DNA of 64,000 nucleotides from CAIMUS01 sp963708455 (GCA_963708455.1 CAVPSQ010000004.1:248001-312000), one strand, 5' to 3'. Shown: positions 32,919-41,940, numbered from the stretch's first letter. The notes: a model not told the origin generated them from the letters alone. Numbers and translations are program-made.

Positions 32919-34349
32919 ATACGCATCAATTTAAGCGAATTTGTAACCGTTTTTCAGTTGCTGACAGGTGTTGGGTTTCTTTTTCCGGGTGTTCAATGAG
33001 CAGCCATGCTGGAAGCGTCCGGCCAGTTCCTCCAGCAACCGGACCAGGGCGGGCAGGTCGTCGATGCAGCAGGCCAGGCGCGCGGACTGCTCCTTGATCA
33101 TTTGGCAGCCCTTGACCAGGCTGCGTTGCGGCACATGCCAAAGCCCTGTCAGGATCAGCCAATGCTGGATTAGCACGCCCAGCAGCTTGGCGTACAGTTC
33201 GCACAGCAGGTGATGCGGGTTGGCGCTGCGCGAACGCCCCAGGTTCGCATGGCTTTTCCAAAGCTTGAACAGCAACTCGATTTGCCAGCGGACCGCGTAG
33301 AGCAAGAAGCACTCCGGCAGGCTCAACTGGTCGCCTTCCACGTTCGTGACCAGCAGGTTCCAGTCGCACAGGGCCAGGCTCTCGGCGGTGGCGGTGCGGC
33401 ATTGCTTCCGCGCGTTGTCCTTCATCTTGGCCCGCCGCCGCGCGGCGGCCTCCTCGGGTAGCCGCCACAACAGCAGGCGCACGGGCAGGCGCTCCTCGGC
33501 TCCGATTTCCACCGCCACTTCGTGCCTGACCACGTCTTGCCGGGCCAGCATCCCCAGCCAGCGCGGCCAGTCGATGCATGCCCCGTCCAGATGGAACGCC
33601 ACGGTCCGCGGCTGCAGGCGGCTGATCCAGTACTCGCCGCGCGCGCCCTGCGCCCGCATCCGGGCCAGGTTGAAGTAGCCGAGATCCTGGATGCGCAGAA
33701 CCCCTTTCGCGTGAACCGCCTCGGCCAGCGGGCTGCGGCTGTCCGAGTGTCGCCCCGGTAACAGCCCCAGGCTCAGCCGCCCCGTCCGCAGTTCAAGGTC
33801 GGCGTCCAGTTTCAGCGCGGCCTTGCCGGCCTCTCCGGCACCGCCAGTCCCGCGCCAAAGGTGCTCCCATTCGGCGGGCAGCGGGACGACGCTACAATCG
33901 GCGATGTGGACCGCCTCGAAGCGATTGAGGATCGCCACGTCTACCGGGCGGCCGGCCGTGACGGCCTGCGCCATGGCCTCTTCCAGGACGCTTTTCACAA
34001 ACGCGCAAGCCGGCTCCGTGAAGCGCTGGTCCAAGCCCTGCGCGGACACCTTCAGGCCGTGGCTGAAGCCCGCCCTGGCAAGCCCCTCCGCCGACGGCGG
34101 GCTGTTTTGCATCCATCCGAAGACCAGCGTCCTGATGAAGTTCGCGCCGCTGACCTTGCGCTGGCGCCGGATGAACCCACTGGTCTTGGCCAGGACCTCA
34201 GCCCGGACGGTCAAAATGGTTTGCAACGCAAGGGCGACTGTTGAACAAATATTCATCACGGTTCATCTGGGTTTGCCAATCGAAGTTGGCCTCCCATCTT
34301 ACCGGCATCTGCCTGGTTTCGCTCCAAATCCCGTTAAATTGATGCGTAT
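32919..34349 (-). mobile_element. IS4-family insertion sequence, copy 2
   Basis: 1431 bp, the same element in the same orientation as copy 1. The spacer between copies (32900-32918, ggggcacgttctgtgcccc) is palindromic. It recurs to the right of copy 2 as ggggcacgttctgtgcccga, part of repeat family B. The arrangement looks like tandem duplication of element plus spacer next to a family B repeat. Confidence 0.85.
32931..34259 (-). CDS. IS4-family DDE transposase, copy 2
   Basis: 442 residues, identical in sequence to the copy 1 protein, with the same intact DDE acids and Y-(2)-R-(3)-E-(6)-K signature. Identity of both copies points to very recent duplication or gene conversion; the tandem pair could also transpose as a composite. 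Confidence 0.92.
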   Translation of the reverse strand: MMNICSTVALALQTILTVRAEVLAKTSGFIRRQRKVSGANFIRTLVFGWMQNSPPSAEGLARAGFSHGLKVSAQGLDQRFTEPACAFVKSVLEEAMAQAVTAGRPVDVAILNRFEAVHIADCSVVPLPAEWEHLWRGTGGAGEAGKAALKLDADLELRTGRLSLGLLPGRHSDSRSPLAEAVHAKGVLRIQDLGYFNLARMRAQGARGEYWISRLQPRTVAFHLDGACIDWPRWLGMLARQDVVRHEVAVEIGAEERLPVRLLLWRLPEEAAARRRAKMKDNARKQCRTATAESLALCDWNLLVTNVEGDQLSLPECFLLYAVRWQIELLFKLWKSHANLGRSRSANPHHLLCELYAKLLGVLIQHWLILTGLWHVPQRSLVKGCQMIKEQSARLACCIDDLPALVRLLEELAGRFQHGCSLNTRKKKPNTCQQLKNGYKFA

Positions 34350-34370
34350 GGGGCACGTTCTGTGCCCGAC

Positions 34371-34520
34371 CTACCCGGCTGCGTGGAGAGGCATGAATTC
34401 TCCCGCAGACTCAGGACTTACCGCACGACTGAGACGCGCAGCAAGAGACGTGAACAGGACTTCTTGTTGCCGCATCGGCAGCGATTTCACCGCCGCTTCA
34501 ATTTCTGAGAGTGTGTTCAT
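34371..34520 (-). CDS. Small helical protein, possible orphan antitoxin fragment
   Basis: 49 residues: MNTLSEIEAAVKSLPMRQQE, then VLFTSLAARLSRAV. Short N-terminal helices of this kind occur in antitoxins that precede PIN toxins, but no toxin follows; the frame runs into repeat B and the IS4 copy. Probably a remnant. The ATG lies directly beside repeat family C. Confidence 0.4.
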   Translation of the reverse strand: MNTLSEIEAAVKSLPMRQQEVLFTSLAARLSRAVSPESAGEFMPLHAAG

Positions 34521-34521
34521 A

Positions 34522-34605
34522 GCTACCGTAGGGTACGCACCGCGTACCATCATTTGCCGCATCGCCCGAAAAAGGTACGCAATGCGTACCCTTATATGTC
34601 GATCT
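34522..34605. repeat. Dispersed repeat, family C
   Basis: gctaccgtagggtacgcacc then gcgtacc, and after a spacer gaaaaaggtacgcaatgcgt with accctta. The second part is a palindrome (ggtacgc / gcgtacc). Another copy is at 36281-36350 and a short one near 37932-37955. Confidence 0.8.
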
Positions 34606-34694
34606 TGTCCCCCAAAAGAGTCAAGATCCCCGAGTGATCGTCGGGAGGGGGACGGGGAAGCCTTGCCCACCCTGAGGCTTCGAGCCTGTCACGT

Positions 34695-34856
34695 AGATTA
34701 GTCTCCCCGCCCCCCACACTCGCCTTGCAGTTCGGACGGTATGCGTAGGCCCCTGCTTTGCCGGGTGAGCCTGGATGTCCTAAGGCTGAACATCGGCGCG
34801 TGGCCTCGATGAATCGTATCCGTTTGATTTAAAATCAGATTCCTGTGGAGGAAGCC
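34695..34856 (+). ncRNA. Candidate bridge-RNA region of the IS110 element
   Basis: 162 bases of noncoding sequence immediately upstream of an IS110-family transposase, the place where IS110 elements encode a structured bridge RNA that specifies target and donor sites. It begins attagtctccccgcccccca and includes short complementary pieces. I infer the RNA from position only; loops and guide segments were not resolved. Confidence 0.4.
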
Positions 34857-35831
34857 ATGTCCCCAAGCCTGTTCCTGAGCGCTGTTGGCGTCGATATCGC
34901 CAAAGCCAGCTTCGATGCCGCCCGCCTCAGCGCGGACGGCAAGTACAAACACAAGAAATTCGACAATACCCCCGAGGGCTTCGCCCTCTTCGCCGCATGG
35001 CTGGCGAGCTTCGGCAGCGATGCCCCGCACGTCTGCATGGAGTCCACCGGCCCCTATAGCCTGCCGCTCGCAGACTATCTCATCGGGCAAGGCTTCCATG
35101 TCAGCGTTGTCAACCCCGCGAAAATCGCCGCCTTCGCCAAGAGCGAACTGAGCCGGGCCAAGACCGACCAGGCCGACGCCAAGCTGATCGCCCGCTACGC
35201 CCTGGCGATGCGCCCGTCCGCCTGGATGCCGCCGCCCCCGGAGATGCGCGAGTTGCAGGCCCTGCTGCGCCGTGTCGAACACCTCTTGGAGATGCAGCGC
35301 ATGGAGCAGAACCGCCAGGACACCACCGATGCCACCATCGCCGACTCCATCAAGGCCGTCCTCGCCACCCTGGCAAAGGAGCTTGAGGCCACCCGCGACA
35401 AGATCCGCCGCCACATCGACAACCACCCGGATCTTAAGTGCCGCGCCGATCTGCTCGAATCCATCCCCGGTGTCGGCAAGGCCACCGCCGCCTGGCTGCT
35501 GACCCTGCTCAGCGAGCATCACGGCTTCACCGACGCCAAGCAGGCCGTCGCCTTCGCCGGCCTCGCCCCCAGGCTTCGCCAGTCGGGCCGGTGGGCCGGT
35601 CAAACCCGCATCGCCAAAACTGGTGACCGGCTACTGCGCAAGGCCCTTTACATGCCTATCCTGGCGGCCACGGTCTTCAATCCTGCCATTCGCGCCTTCG
35701 CCCAGCGCCTCAAGGCCAACGGCAAGCACGGCATGGCCGTCAACTGCGCCGCCATGCGCAAGCTCATCCACATCGCCTTTGCCATTCTCAAATCCGGCAA
35801 GCCGTTCGACCCTGAATTTAAACCTGCGTGA
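34857..35831 (+). CDS. IS110-family DEDD transposase/recombinase
   Basis: 324 residues from the ATG at 34857, which has a GGAGG ribosome-binding site 5 bases upstream (an in-frame GTG at 34845 is less likely). RuvC-like DEDD domain: AVGVDIAKASFDAARL (D), HVCMESTGPYSLPL (E), ELSRAKTDQADAKLIARYA (D/D). The C-terminal Tnp domain has LLESIPGVGKATAAWLL, PRLRQSGRWAGQTRIAKTGD, and the catalytic-Ser region in GMAVNCAAMRKLIHIAFAIL; note Asn-Cys where many members have Ser near this point. Full length for the family. Flanked by gcccccc-containing ends near 34705 and 35865, with no clear inverted repeats. Confidence 0.9.
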   Translation: MSPSLFLSAVGVDIAKASFDAARLSADGKYKHKKFDNTPEGFALFAAWLASFGSDAPHVCMESTGPYSLPLADYLIGQGFHVSVVNPAKIAAFAKSELSRAKTDQADAKLIARYALAMRPSAWMPPPPEMRELQALLRRVEHLLEMQRMEQNRQDTTDATIADSIKAVLATLAKELEATRDKIRRHIDNHPDLKCRADLLESIPGVGKATAAWLLTLLSEHHGFTDAKQAVAFAGLAPRLRQSGRWAGQTRIAKTGDRLLRKALYMPILAATVFNPAIRAFAQRLKANGKHGMAVNCAAMRKLIHIAFAILKSGKPFDPEFKPA

Positions 35832-35898
35832 CCGTCGAAAAAAACCCAAAATCGGGATTGACGGGGGGCGGCTAAGACGGTATCTACCCGGCTACGTT

Positions 35899-36138
35899 TT
35901 AGGGGGCATCCACCAAATCCAGGCGCCGCTCGATTCTCTCGATTCGTTGGCGCAAATTGGTAATATCCTCGGCTCGTGCAACGTCTGATAGATGAAATGC
36001 TGCCAAATGATGATCAAGCGCCGCCAATCCGGATTCAATACCGGTGAACCGAAGACGCATCTCAGTCTGAATTTCGTCCAACTTGCTGTGTACACGGCGA
36101 AGCATTTCGTGGGTCAGGTTTTCAACATTGTCAGTCAT
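35899..36138 (-). CDS. Small coiled-coil protein (79 aa)
   Basis: 79 residues from the ATG at 36138: MTDNVENLTHEMLRRVHSKL, then DEIQTEMRLRFTGIESGLAA, and a C-terminal NLRQRIERIERRLDLVDAP. Two amphipathic helices predict a coiled coil or tail-fibre-like trimer. Such proteins are frequent, short and often beside toxin genes or mobile elements; not further identified. It lies between the IS110 element and repeat family C. Confidence 0.55.
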   Translation of the reverse strand: MTDNVENLTHEMLRRVHSKLDEIQTEMRLRFTGIESGLAALDHHLAAFHLSDVARAEDITNLRQRIERIERRLDLVDAP

Positions 36139-36280
36139 AGCGTCTCTCCCGGTGAGCCTCATCGGGAAGTGTATCACGGGACGGCAGCAACGTAGATCAG
36201 GCAACGGCGTTGCGTTGCTCAGAGGGTTTCAGGGGTGGCGAGGATCCTGCCGGGCCATACCAATCAACCATTGGCCAAGC

Positions 36281-36456
36281 TACCGTAGGGTGCGCACCGC
36301 GTACCGGTCAGTGTTCACACCCCCGAAAAGGTACGCAATGCGTACCCTTGTATTATGAATTCCGTGATGTACTTGAGTTCGTAGCCTGACATTTCCAAGG
36401 CTCCATCACGATTGCGGTGCACGTCGGGCACGTCCTGTGTCCAACCTACCGGGCTA
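36281..36456. repeat. Repeat family C copy, then long-form family B copy
   Basis: 36281-36350 matches 34522-34605 (gctaccgtagggtgcgcacc ... ggtacgcaatgcgtaccctt). 36378-36456 matches 25199-25276 almost base for base (cgtagcctgacatttccaag, gctccatcacgat, gtgcacgtcgggcac). No gene is supported between 36139 and 36474. Confidence 0.82.
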
Positions 36457-36474
36457 CATGGGTATAATCACAGC

Positions 36475-36837
36475 ATGCCACCGCCCCTGAAACCCTTGTT
36501 CTGGATTGCCTCGGCCAAGAAGGATTTGCAAGCCATGCCGGACGATGTGCAAGACACGTTCGGTTATGCCTTGTATCTGGCGCAGGTCGGGCGGAAGCAT
36601 GCGCAGGCCAAGCCGCTCAAGGGCTTTGGTTCCGCAGGCGTGCTGGAAGTGGTCGAGGACTGGCGAGGCAGCACGTACCGGGCGGTTTATACCGTGAAGT
36701 TCGCAATCGCAGTGTATGTGTTACATTGCTTTCAGAAGAAAGCCACGCGCGACATCGCCACGCCAAAACCGCATCTGGAGATTATTCGAGAACGTTTGAA
36801 AGTGGCGGAAGCGCACCCAAGAGGAACACGGTCATGA
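36475..36837 (+). CDS. higB: HigB-type (Gp49-like) toxin
   Basis: 120 residues from the ATG at 36475. RelE-superfamily mRNA interferase of the Gp49/HigB class: LFWIASAKKDLQAMPDDVQD, ALYLAQVGRKHAQAKPLKGF, GVLEVVEDWRGSTYRAVYTV and VYVLHCFQKKATRDIATPKP are typical. A TATAAT lies only 6 bases before the ATG, immediately after the family B repeat, so the leader would be very short. Overlaps the antitoxin by 4 bp (ATGA). Confidence 0.88.
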   Translation: MPPPLKPLFWIASAKKDLQAMPDDVQDTFGYALYLAQVGRKHAQAKPLKGFGSAGVLEVVEDWRGSTYRAVYTVKFAIAVYVLHCFQKKATRDIATPKPHLEIIRERLKVAEAHPRGTRS

Positions 36838-37154
36838 TCGAGATTGAACGCGGCAGCGGTAATGTCTATGCCGATCTGAACGTGCCTGACGCAGACGCCA
36901 TGTTGCTGAAGGCGCAGTTGGCCACGAAGATCGGGGAGATCATTCAGGCGCGTGGCTGGAGCCAGCAGCAAGCGGCAGAGGTGCTCGGCATGACCCAGCT
37001 GACGATATTGAATCTGCTGTGCGGCCGATTCCGTGGCATCAGCGAAGCCAAGATGCTGGATTGCCTGGTGCGACTGGGGCATGGCGTGCAAATCGTGATC
37101 GGTCCCGCGCATCAGACGCCCAATGCAGGCCATGTCGAAGTGGTGTTTACGTAG
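36834..37154 (+). CDS. higA: HigA-type XRE antitoxin
   Basis: 106 residues. N-terminal YADLNVPDADAMLLKAQLAT then an HTH: IIQARGWSQQQAAEVLGMTQ, LTILNLLCGRFRGISEAKML, as in XRE antitoxins that follow Gp49-type toxins. Toxin-first order with 4-bp overlap is the HigBA arrangement. Both genes look intact. Followed directly by a short family B repeat at ~37155-37205. Confidence 0.9.
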   Translation: MIEIERGSGNVYADLNVPDADAMLLKAQLATKIGEIIQARGWSQQQAAEVLGMTQLTILNLLCGRFRGISEAKMLDCLVRLGHGVQIVIGPAHQTPNAGHVEVVFT

Positions 37155-37195
37155 CGGTTCGTGGCGGTGCGCGTCGGGCACGTCCTGTGCCCGAT

Positions 37196-37423
37196 CTACC
37201 GGGCTGGTCTATAAGTCTCCCACCCTAAAAATTCATATTTTTTGCGCTGCGCTTCTTCCCACGACAGGGCATTGATCATGCAGAGAAGCCGGGCATTCGT
37301 GGGCAAGAGCTGGCGTGCTTTGGCATTCGTCTGGGGGAAAAAGTCATATTCGCCGTCTTCCGATTGCCAAAGCTCATAAGTCTCTTGATGCCGTCTTTTG
37401 TCACCAGTAGAGTGGTTTAACAT
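37196..37423 (-). CDS. Hypothetical protein (75 aa)
   Basis: 75 residues: HQETYELWQSEDGEYDFFPQ, ARQLLPTNARLLCMINALSW, EEAQRKKYEFLGWETYRPAR. Soluble and charged. It lies 20 bases downstream of another small gene on the same strand, so the two probably form a unit. Not recognised. Confidence 0.5.
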   Translation of the reverse strand: MLNHSTGDKRRHQETYELWQSEDGEYDFFPQTNAKARQLLPTNARLLCMINALSWEEAQRKKYEFLGWETYRPAR

Positions 37424-37443
37424 GAGCGGTAAGACCTCCAGTA

Positions 37444-37797
37444 TCAGGGTACAAATGCCGAACCGGCGATGATTTCAATGTCGATCCTTTCATCCCTTGA
37501 TCCGGGTTCGAGGAATGTCTTACTAATCGGAGCATCCGCACCGCCGGCTTGTGCTACCCGTAATATCCAGGTCCGAGTTTTTTGGACGGCGGTGCGGCGG
37601 GCTTGGTAAACACGCTGGGGCATTCTTGCCACCAGCCGGTCCAGCATGGCAATGCCATCCGTGCTGCTGAGAGGGTTGGGTTGGCTCCACGTCTCGGAAT
37701 CCTCGTAACCGGCTCCTTGCGCCTGAATGCGTCCCCGGTGTAAGGCATGCGACTCATCAGCCGCCGGTTGCCTGATTCTCAGCAATGACTGGAACAT
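37444..37797 (-). CDS. Hypothetical protein (117 aa)
   Basis: 117 residues from the ATG at 37797 (MFQSLLRIRQPAADESHALH). Further segments are AMLDRLVARMPQRVYQARRT, TRTWILRVAQAGGADAPISK and DERIDIEIIAGSAFVP. The earlier part of the frame runs through repeat B and is unlikely to be coding. Downstream of the broken RHS gene on the same strand, a place where polymorphic toxins have immunity genes, but nothing in the sequence confirms that role. Confidence 0.48.
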   Translation of the reverse strand: MFQSLLRIRQPAADESHALHRGRIQAQGAGYEDSETWSQPNPLSSTDGIAMLDRLVARMPQRVYQARRTAVQKTRTWILRVAQAGGADAPISKTFLEPGSRDERIDIEIIAGSAFVP

Positions 37798-37847
37798 ACA
37801 TTGATTGTAGCTGCTGTTTTCAGGGAAACACAGCCGGCACCGCGGTG

Positions 37848-37960
37848 TTGCCCGACCTTTCCCCGGTTCGTGGCGGTGCGCGTCGGGCACGTCCTGTGCC
37901 CGACCTACCGGGCTGGGCTGGATAGCCTAGAAAAGGTATGCCATGCGTACCCTAATTTCC
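37848..37960. repeat. Family B repeat (short form) plus family C fragment
   Basis: ttgcccgacctttccccggt, cgtggcggtgcgcgtcgggc, acgtcctgtgcccgaccta and ccgggct, then gaaaaggtatgccatgcgta with ccctaat. Sits at the 3' end of the RHS gene. Confidence 0.8.
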
Positions 37961-40396
37961 GTACAACTCGTTAAGAACGTCTATGGATGTTGTGTCTCCT
38001 TCTTGTCCCACTATTGCTGCGGCGATGTTCGATAAAATTTCCCCGGCTGCCTGCCATGCAGCGGTTCGCAGGAGGTCGTTCCGACGCAACCTCTCTTCTT
38101 CCCTCTTCAGCTCACAGGATGGACAGTTTGGATCACAGATGTAAACCTCACGTGTTTGAGAAGGCCAGGGCTGTGGCTGTGGCGAGGGCGGCTGTGGCGA
38201 GGGCGGCACGTATCCATCGAGCGTGACCGTCGAATCACTGATACCCACATCATATGGGCTTGACGGTATCAATCCATTGACGTCACGAAGATTCATCGGA
38301 TTATTACGTGAGTAGACATAAAAATTTGCCGAACCGCCTTTGAAGAGCAAAGCTTCCTTCCCTATCCACCTCCCCACCTCCGCATCATAATCCCGCGCTC
38401 CAAACCGCACGAGTCCGGTATCCGGATCATACAATCCACCCGCGAATCCAAACGGCTGAAAACCCGGATTGTTATCGGTAAGGACATTACCGAACTCGTC
38501 GTAATCCAGCCGCTGGGCAACGGCGCCAGTGGCGATATTGACGACCAGTCGCGGACTGCCGAGATGATCGGTGATAAGCCGATAGGTAGTGCCGCCCCGG
38601 ATCATGTAATCCGGTACGTTGACATGCGTGGCGTAGACAAACCGGCTGACTATGCCGCCGCTGCCATCCAGTTCGGCGATGGGCTTGAGCTGATCCTGCC
38701 AGAGGAAGCCCTGCACCAGCGTGCCATCGACCTTCTTGCCGATGCGCCGGTTTCTGGCATCGACCAGGTAATCGATCTGCCTGTCGTCCGGCAGTTTCAC
38801 CTGTTTGAGATTGCCGAGCACGTCGTAGTTGTAGACGGTCTCCTCACTGCCGACAGTCTTGGTCTTTAACTCGCCGTTGGCGGTGTAGGTGTAGACGTTG
38901 TCGCCATAGCTGAGCAGCCGGTCCTGATCGTCATAGCTGCCGTTAACGGTGTCGCCGCCGGCGGTATGACTCAGCCGGTTGCCGTTGGCGTCGTAGCTGT
39001 AGACGGAGATCGTTACGCCATTCCGCTTGACCCTTTCCAGCCGCCCGGCGGTGTCATAGCGGTAGTCGTAGGTGTCGATCTCACCCTGGACAGTCTCGAC
39101 CTTCTGGATAATGCGCCCCAGCTTGTCGTAGGTGAACTGGGTGGACAGCCGCGTAGTGCTGCTGTACTTGGCGGTGTAGTCCGTCACTTCACCGAAGCCG
39201 TCGTAGCTGAAGGTGTCGCTGACGCTGCCCAACGTGGAACCGGTGAGCAGGCCGTTCTGGGCGTTGCGGCTGAGGGTGAGATCACCGGCTTTGGTCAGCA
39301 GACTGTCGGGGTCGTACTGATAGGCAATGGGATTCGCGCCGTTGACGGTGACGGAAGTCACGCGGAAGTCGTTGTCGTAGCCGAAGCCCACGCTGCCCGC
39401 GACCACTCCGGTCCAAGTGGAGCCGGTCAGTAAGGAGCCGTCGTAGGCGAAGGCCAGGGCGCCGCCGTCGGGGGCGGTGATTCGGTTCAGGTTGCCCGTC
39501 GTATCGTGATAGCCATAGGTGAATGCCCCCTCGGGCACGGTGAGGGTGCTCAACCGACCGGCCGCGTCGTAACCCAGGCTGACGGTCTTCCCATCCGGGC
39601 GTTGCACCTGGATGAGTTGCTTGTCGCGGTTGTAGCTGTACTGGGTGCTGTTGGTGCCGGCGCCCACATCGGGCGGGAGGTACTCGGCGGTAAGGTCCAC
39701 CGGGGTATAGGTGAAGGCGTGGGCCGGCCGACCGGGCGGGACCAGAGAGGTCAGGTTGCCCTTGGCGTCGTAGCCGAACTGGACTTCACGCCCGTCGGGG
39801 AAGGTCTGGCGGGTGATGCGCCCGGCAGGGTCGTAGGCGAAGCCGGCGTTGCGGCCGAGCGCATCGGTGATGCTGGCCAGGTAGCCAGCGGCGTCGTAGC
39901 CGAAAGTGACGGTGCGGGCGTCTCCGTCGGAGCCTTGGGTGATGGTTTCCAGGCGGCCGCGGGCGTCGTAGGCGTAGGCGACCGGCTCAAGTCCGGCTGT
40001 CTGGGTGCGGGTCGGGCGACCGAGTGCGTCGAGCACGGTCGTGGTCTTGCGGCTTGCCGCGCTGGTGGTAGTGCTGGTGCGGGTTGCGGCGGTGTAGACA
40101 CTGGTCGAGTTGCGGCCGTTGACGGTAAGCTTGTCAGTCAGGCTCACCAAGCTTAACGGATCGCTGGGGTTCGTCAGGTTCGCGGTACGCGCGTTGGCGA
40201 TGGTCGCCGTCCGGCCGCCGGGAGTCTTGACCGTCTGCGTTGTCAGCGGGGCGGCCATGCCGAAGCGGGGGTCGGGACCGGCGACGGTCTCCGCGGTCGT
40301 GCCGTCCGGTCCGGTGCTGGTCGTTTTGCCGTCGGTACCGGTGACGGTGACGGTTCTTGGTCCCGTCGGGTTGGGTGACGGTGCGCCGTTGGTCAC
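37952..40396 (-). CDS. RHS locus segment 5: YD/RHS repeats, RHS core and unique tail
   Basis: 814 residues. Some 15 YD repeats (AYDARGRLETITQGSDGDAR, FAYDPAGRITRQTFPDGREV, YRYDTAGRLERVKRNG) form the RHS shell. The RHS-associated core is near the end: YRLITDHLGSPRLVVNIATG, LVRFGARDYDAEVGRWIGKE, NFYVYSRNNPMNLRDVNGL. Beyond it are ~105 residues of unique sequence with a Pro/Gln stretch, a C-x3-C-x2-C cluster (ICDPNCPSCEL) and a helix (AAWQAAGEILSNIAAAIVG), the position of a toxin tip. No toxin family is recognised. Upstream, 40403-40684 continues the same gene in another frame (ENGYLASISNPAGATYRMEY). Confidence 0.8.
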   Translation of the reverse strand: MTNGAPSPNPTGPRTVTVTGTDGKTTSTGPDGTTAETVAGPDPRFGMAAPLTTQTVKTPGGRTATIANARTANLTNPSDPLSLVSLTDKLTVNGRNSTSVYTAATRTSTTTSAASRKTTTVLDALGRPTRTQTAGLEPVAYAYDARGRLETITQGSDGDARTVTFGYDAAGYLASITDALGRNAGFAYDPAGRITRQTFPDGREVQFGYDAKGNLTSLVPPGRPAHAFTYTPVDLTAEYLPPDVGAGTNSTQYSYNRDKQLIQVQRPDGKTVSLGYDAAGRLSTLTVPEGAFTYGYHDTTGNLNRITAPDGGALAFAYDGSLLTGSTWTGVVAGSVGFGYDNDFRVTSVTVNGANPIAYQYDPDSLLTKAGDLTLSRNAQNGLLTGSTLGSVSDTFSYDGFGEVTDYTAKYSSTTRLSTQFTYDKLGRIIQKVETVQGEIDTYDYRYDTAGRLERVKRNGVTISVYSYDANGNRLSHTAGGDTVNGSYDDQDRLLSYGDNVYTYTANGELKTKTVGSEETVYNYDVLGNLKQVKLPDDRQIDYLVDARNRRIGKKVDGTLVQGFLWQDQLKPIAELDGSGGIVSRFVYATHVNVPDYMIRGGTTYRLITDHLGSPRLVVNIATGAVAQRLDYDEFGNVLTDNNPGFQPFGFAGGLYDPDTGLVRFGARDYDAEVGRWIGKEALLFKGGSANFYVYSRNNPMNLRDVNGLIPSSPYDVGISDSTVTLDGYVPPSPQPPSPQPQPWPSQTREVYICDPNCPSCELKREEERLRRNDLLRTAAWQAAGEILSNIAAAIVGQEGDTTSIDVLNELYGN

Positions 40397-41010
40397 CGAT
40401 GGTCAGGTCCTCGACCTTGTAGACGGTGGCCGCGCCTCGGCGGTGGTGACGGTAACAGCCGTTCCGGGCGGGACCTCCAGGACTTGGCGCGTCAGGTTCT
40501 GGCTGCCGCCGGCGGCGTTGGCATCCGAGCGCAAGCGGCCGTCGGCGTAGTAGGTCATGGTGGAAGCTTTCCCGCGTGGGTCCTCGAAGCGGGTGAGGAG
40601 CCCGTTATCCGCATATTCCATGCGGTAGGTCGCGCCAGCGGGGTTGCTGATGCTCGCGAGATACCCGTTCTCGTCCACGGTCAACTCGGTGCGCTGGCCG
40701 TAGGGGCTGACGATGGCGGTGGGGTTGCCGGCGCCGTTGCGCTCGATGGTGGTGACGTTGCCGGCGCCGTCGGTGACGGAGATCAGGCGGCCGTCCGTGT
40801 CGTAGCCAAAGGCGTAGAGGGTGCCGCCGGTCAGGGCATCGAGGGTGCGCAGGTGGCGGCCAGATGGGTCGAATTCATAGACCTCTGCGCCATTGGTGGA
40901 GGGGACGAAAAGTGAATTCCCTCCGGCTCCTATAGTGACCCGCCGGATGCGGTTGTTGTAATAGTCCGCGATGACAGGCTGCCGTCGGCGGCGACGGCGA
41001 CACTCGCGGG

Positions 41011-41940
41011 CTAGTACAGGCTCGCCGCCGTCGCCGGGCCGCCGTCGCCCGAAAAGCCCTCGTTCCCGTTGCCGGCCACGGTGGTGATGATGCCGTCCGG
41101 TCCCACCCGCCGGATGCGGTGGTTGTCATAGTCCGCGATGTACAGGCTGCCGTCGGCGGCGACGGCGACACTCGACGGGTAGTACAGGCTCGCCGCCGTC
41201 GCCGGGCCACCGTCGCCCGAAAAGTCCCAGTCCCAGTTCCCGTTGCCGGCCACGGTGGTGATGATGCCGTCGGGCCCCACCCGCCGGATGCGGTGGTTGT
41301 AATAGTCCGTGGTCCACGATGTACAGGCTGCCGTCGGCGGCGACGGCGACATCGAATGGGTGCTCAGGCTCGCCGCCGTCGCCGGGCCACCGTCGCCCGA
41401 AAAGCCATAGTTCCCGTTGCCGGCCACGGTGGTGATGATGCCGTCGGGTCCCACCCGCCGGATGCGGTAGTTGTCATAGTCCGCGATGTACAGGCTGCCG
41501 TCGGCGGCGACGGCGACACCGGTTGGGTGGTGCAGGCCCGCCGCCGTCGCCGGGCCACCGTCGCCCGAAAAGCCCCGTTGCCCGTTGCCGGCCACGGTGG
41601 TGATGATGCCGTCCGGTCCCACCCGCCGGATGCGGTGATTCTCAATGTCCGCGATGTACAGGCTGCCGTCGGCGGCGACGGCGACACCGAATGGGTGCTC
41701 AGGCTCGCCGCCGTCGCCGGGCCACCGTCGCCCGAAAAGCCCCAGTTGCCCGTTGCCGGCCACGGTGGTGATGATGCCGTCCGGCCCCACCCGCCGGATG
41801 CGGCCATTGTAAGTGTCCGCGATGTACAGGCTGCCGTCGGCAGCGACGGAAACACCGACTGGGTAGTTCAGGCTCGCCGCAGTCGCCGGGCCACCGTCGC
41901 CCGAAAAGCCCCAGTTCCCGTTGCCGGCCACGGTGGTGAT
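41011..41940 (-). repeat. Tandem 168-bp NHL-coding repeats
   Basis: Five full units plus partial ones, spacing 168, 180, 168, 167, 169 bases. The 167/169 pair reflects a compensated frameshift in one unit. High identity between units (for example gtcgcccgaaaagcc and ccggccacggtggtgatgat in each) makes the array prone to assembly or recombination changes. Confidence 0.88.

Noticed and set aside
31450..34370. Target-site duplications for the IS4 copies
   Set aside because: Flanks compared by eye show only palindromic complementarity, not a direct repeat, so no duplication is claimed.
34371..34670. 99-codon reading of the small helical ORF
   Set aside because: The extra N-terminal part crosses repeat family C and has no protein-like character; the 49-codon version from 34520 is kept at low confidence.
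38966..40156. Val/Gly-rich open frames opposite the RHS repeats
   Set aside because: Mirror translation of YD repeats; no start signal or family.
41011..41940. CRISPR-like regular spacing
   Set aside because: The period is 168 bp with near-identical units coding NHL repeats; there are no short repeats with unique spacers and no cas genes.
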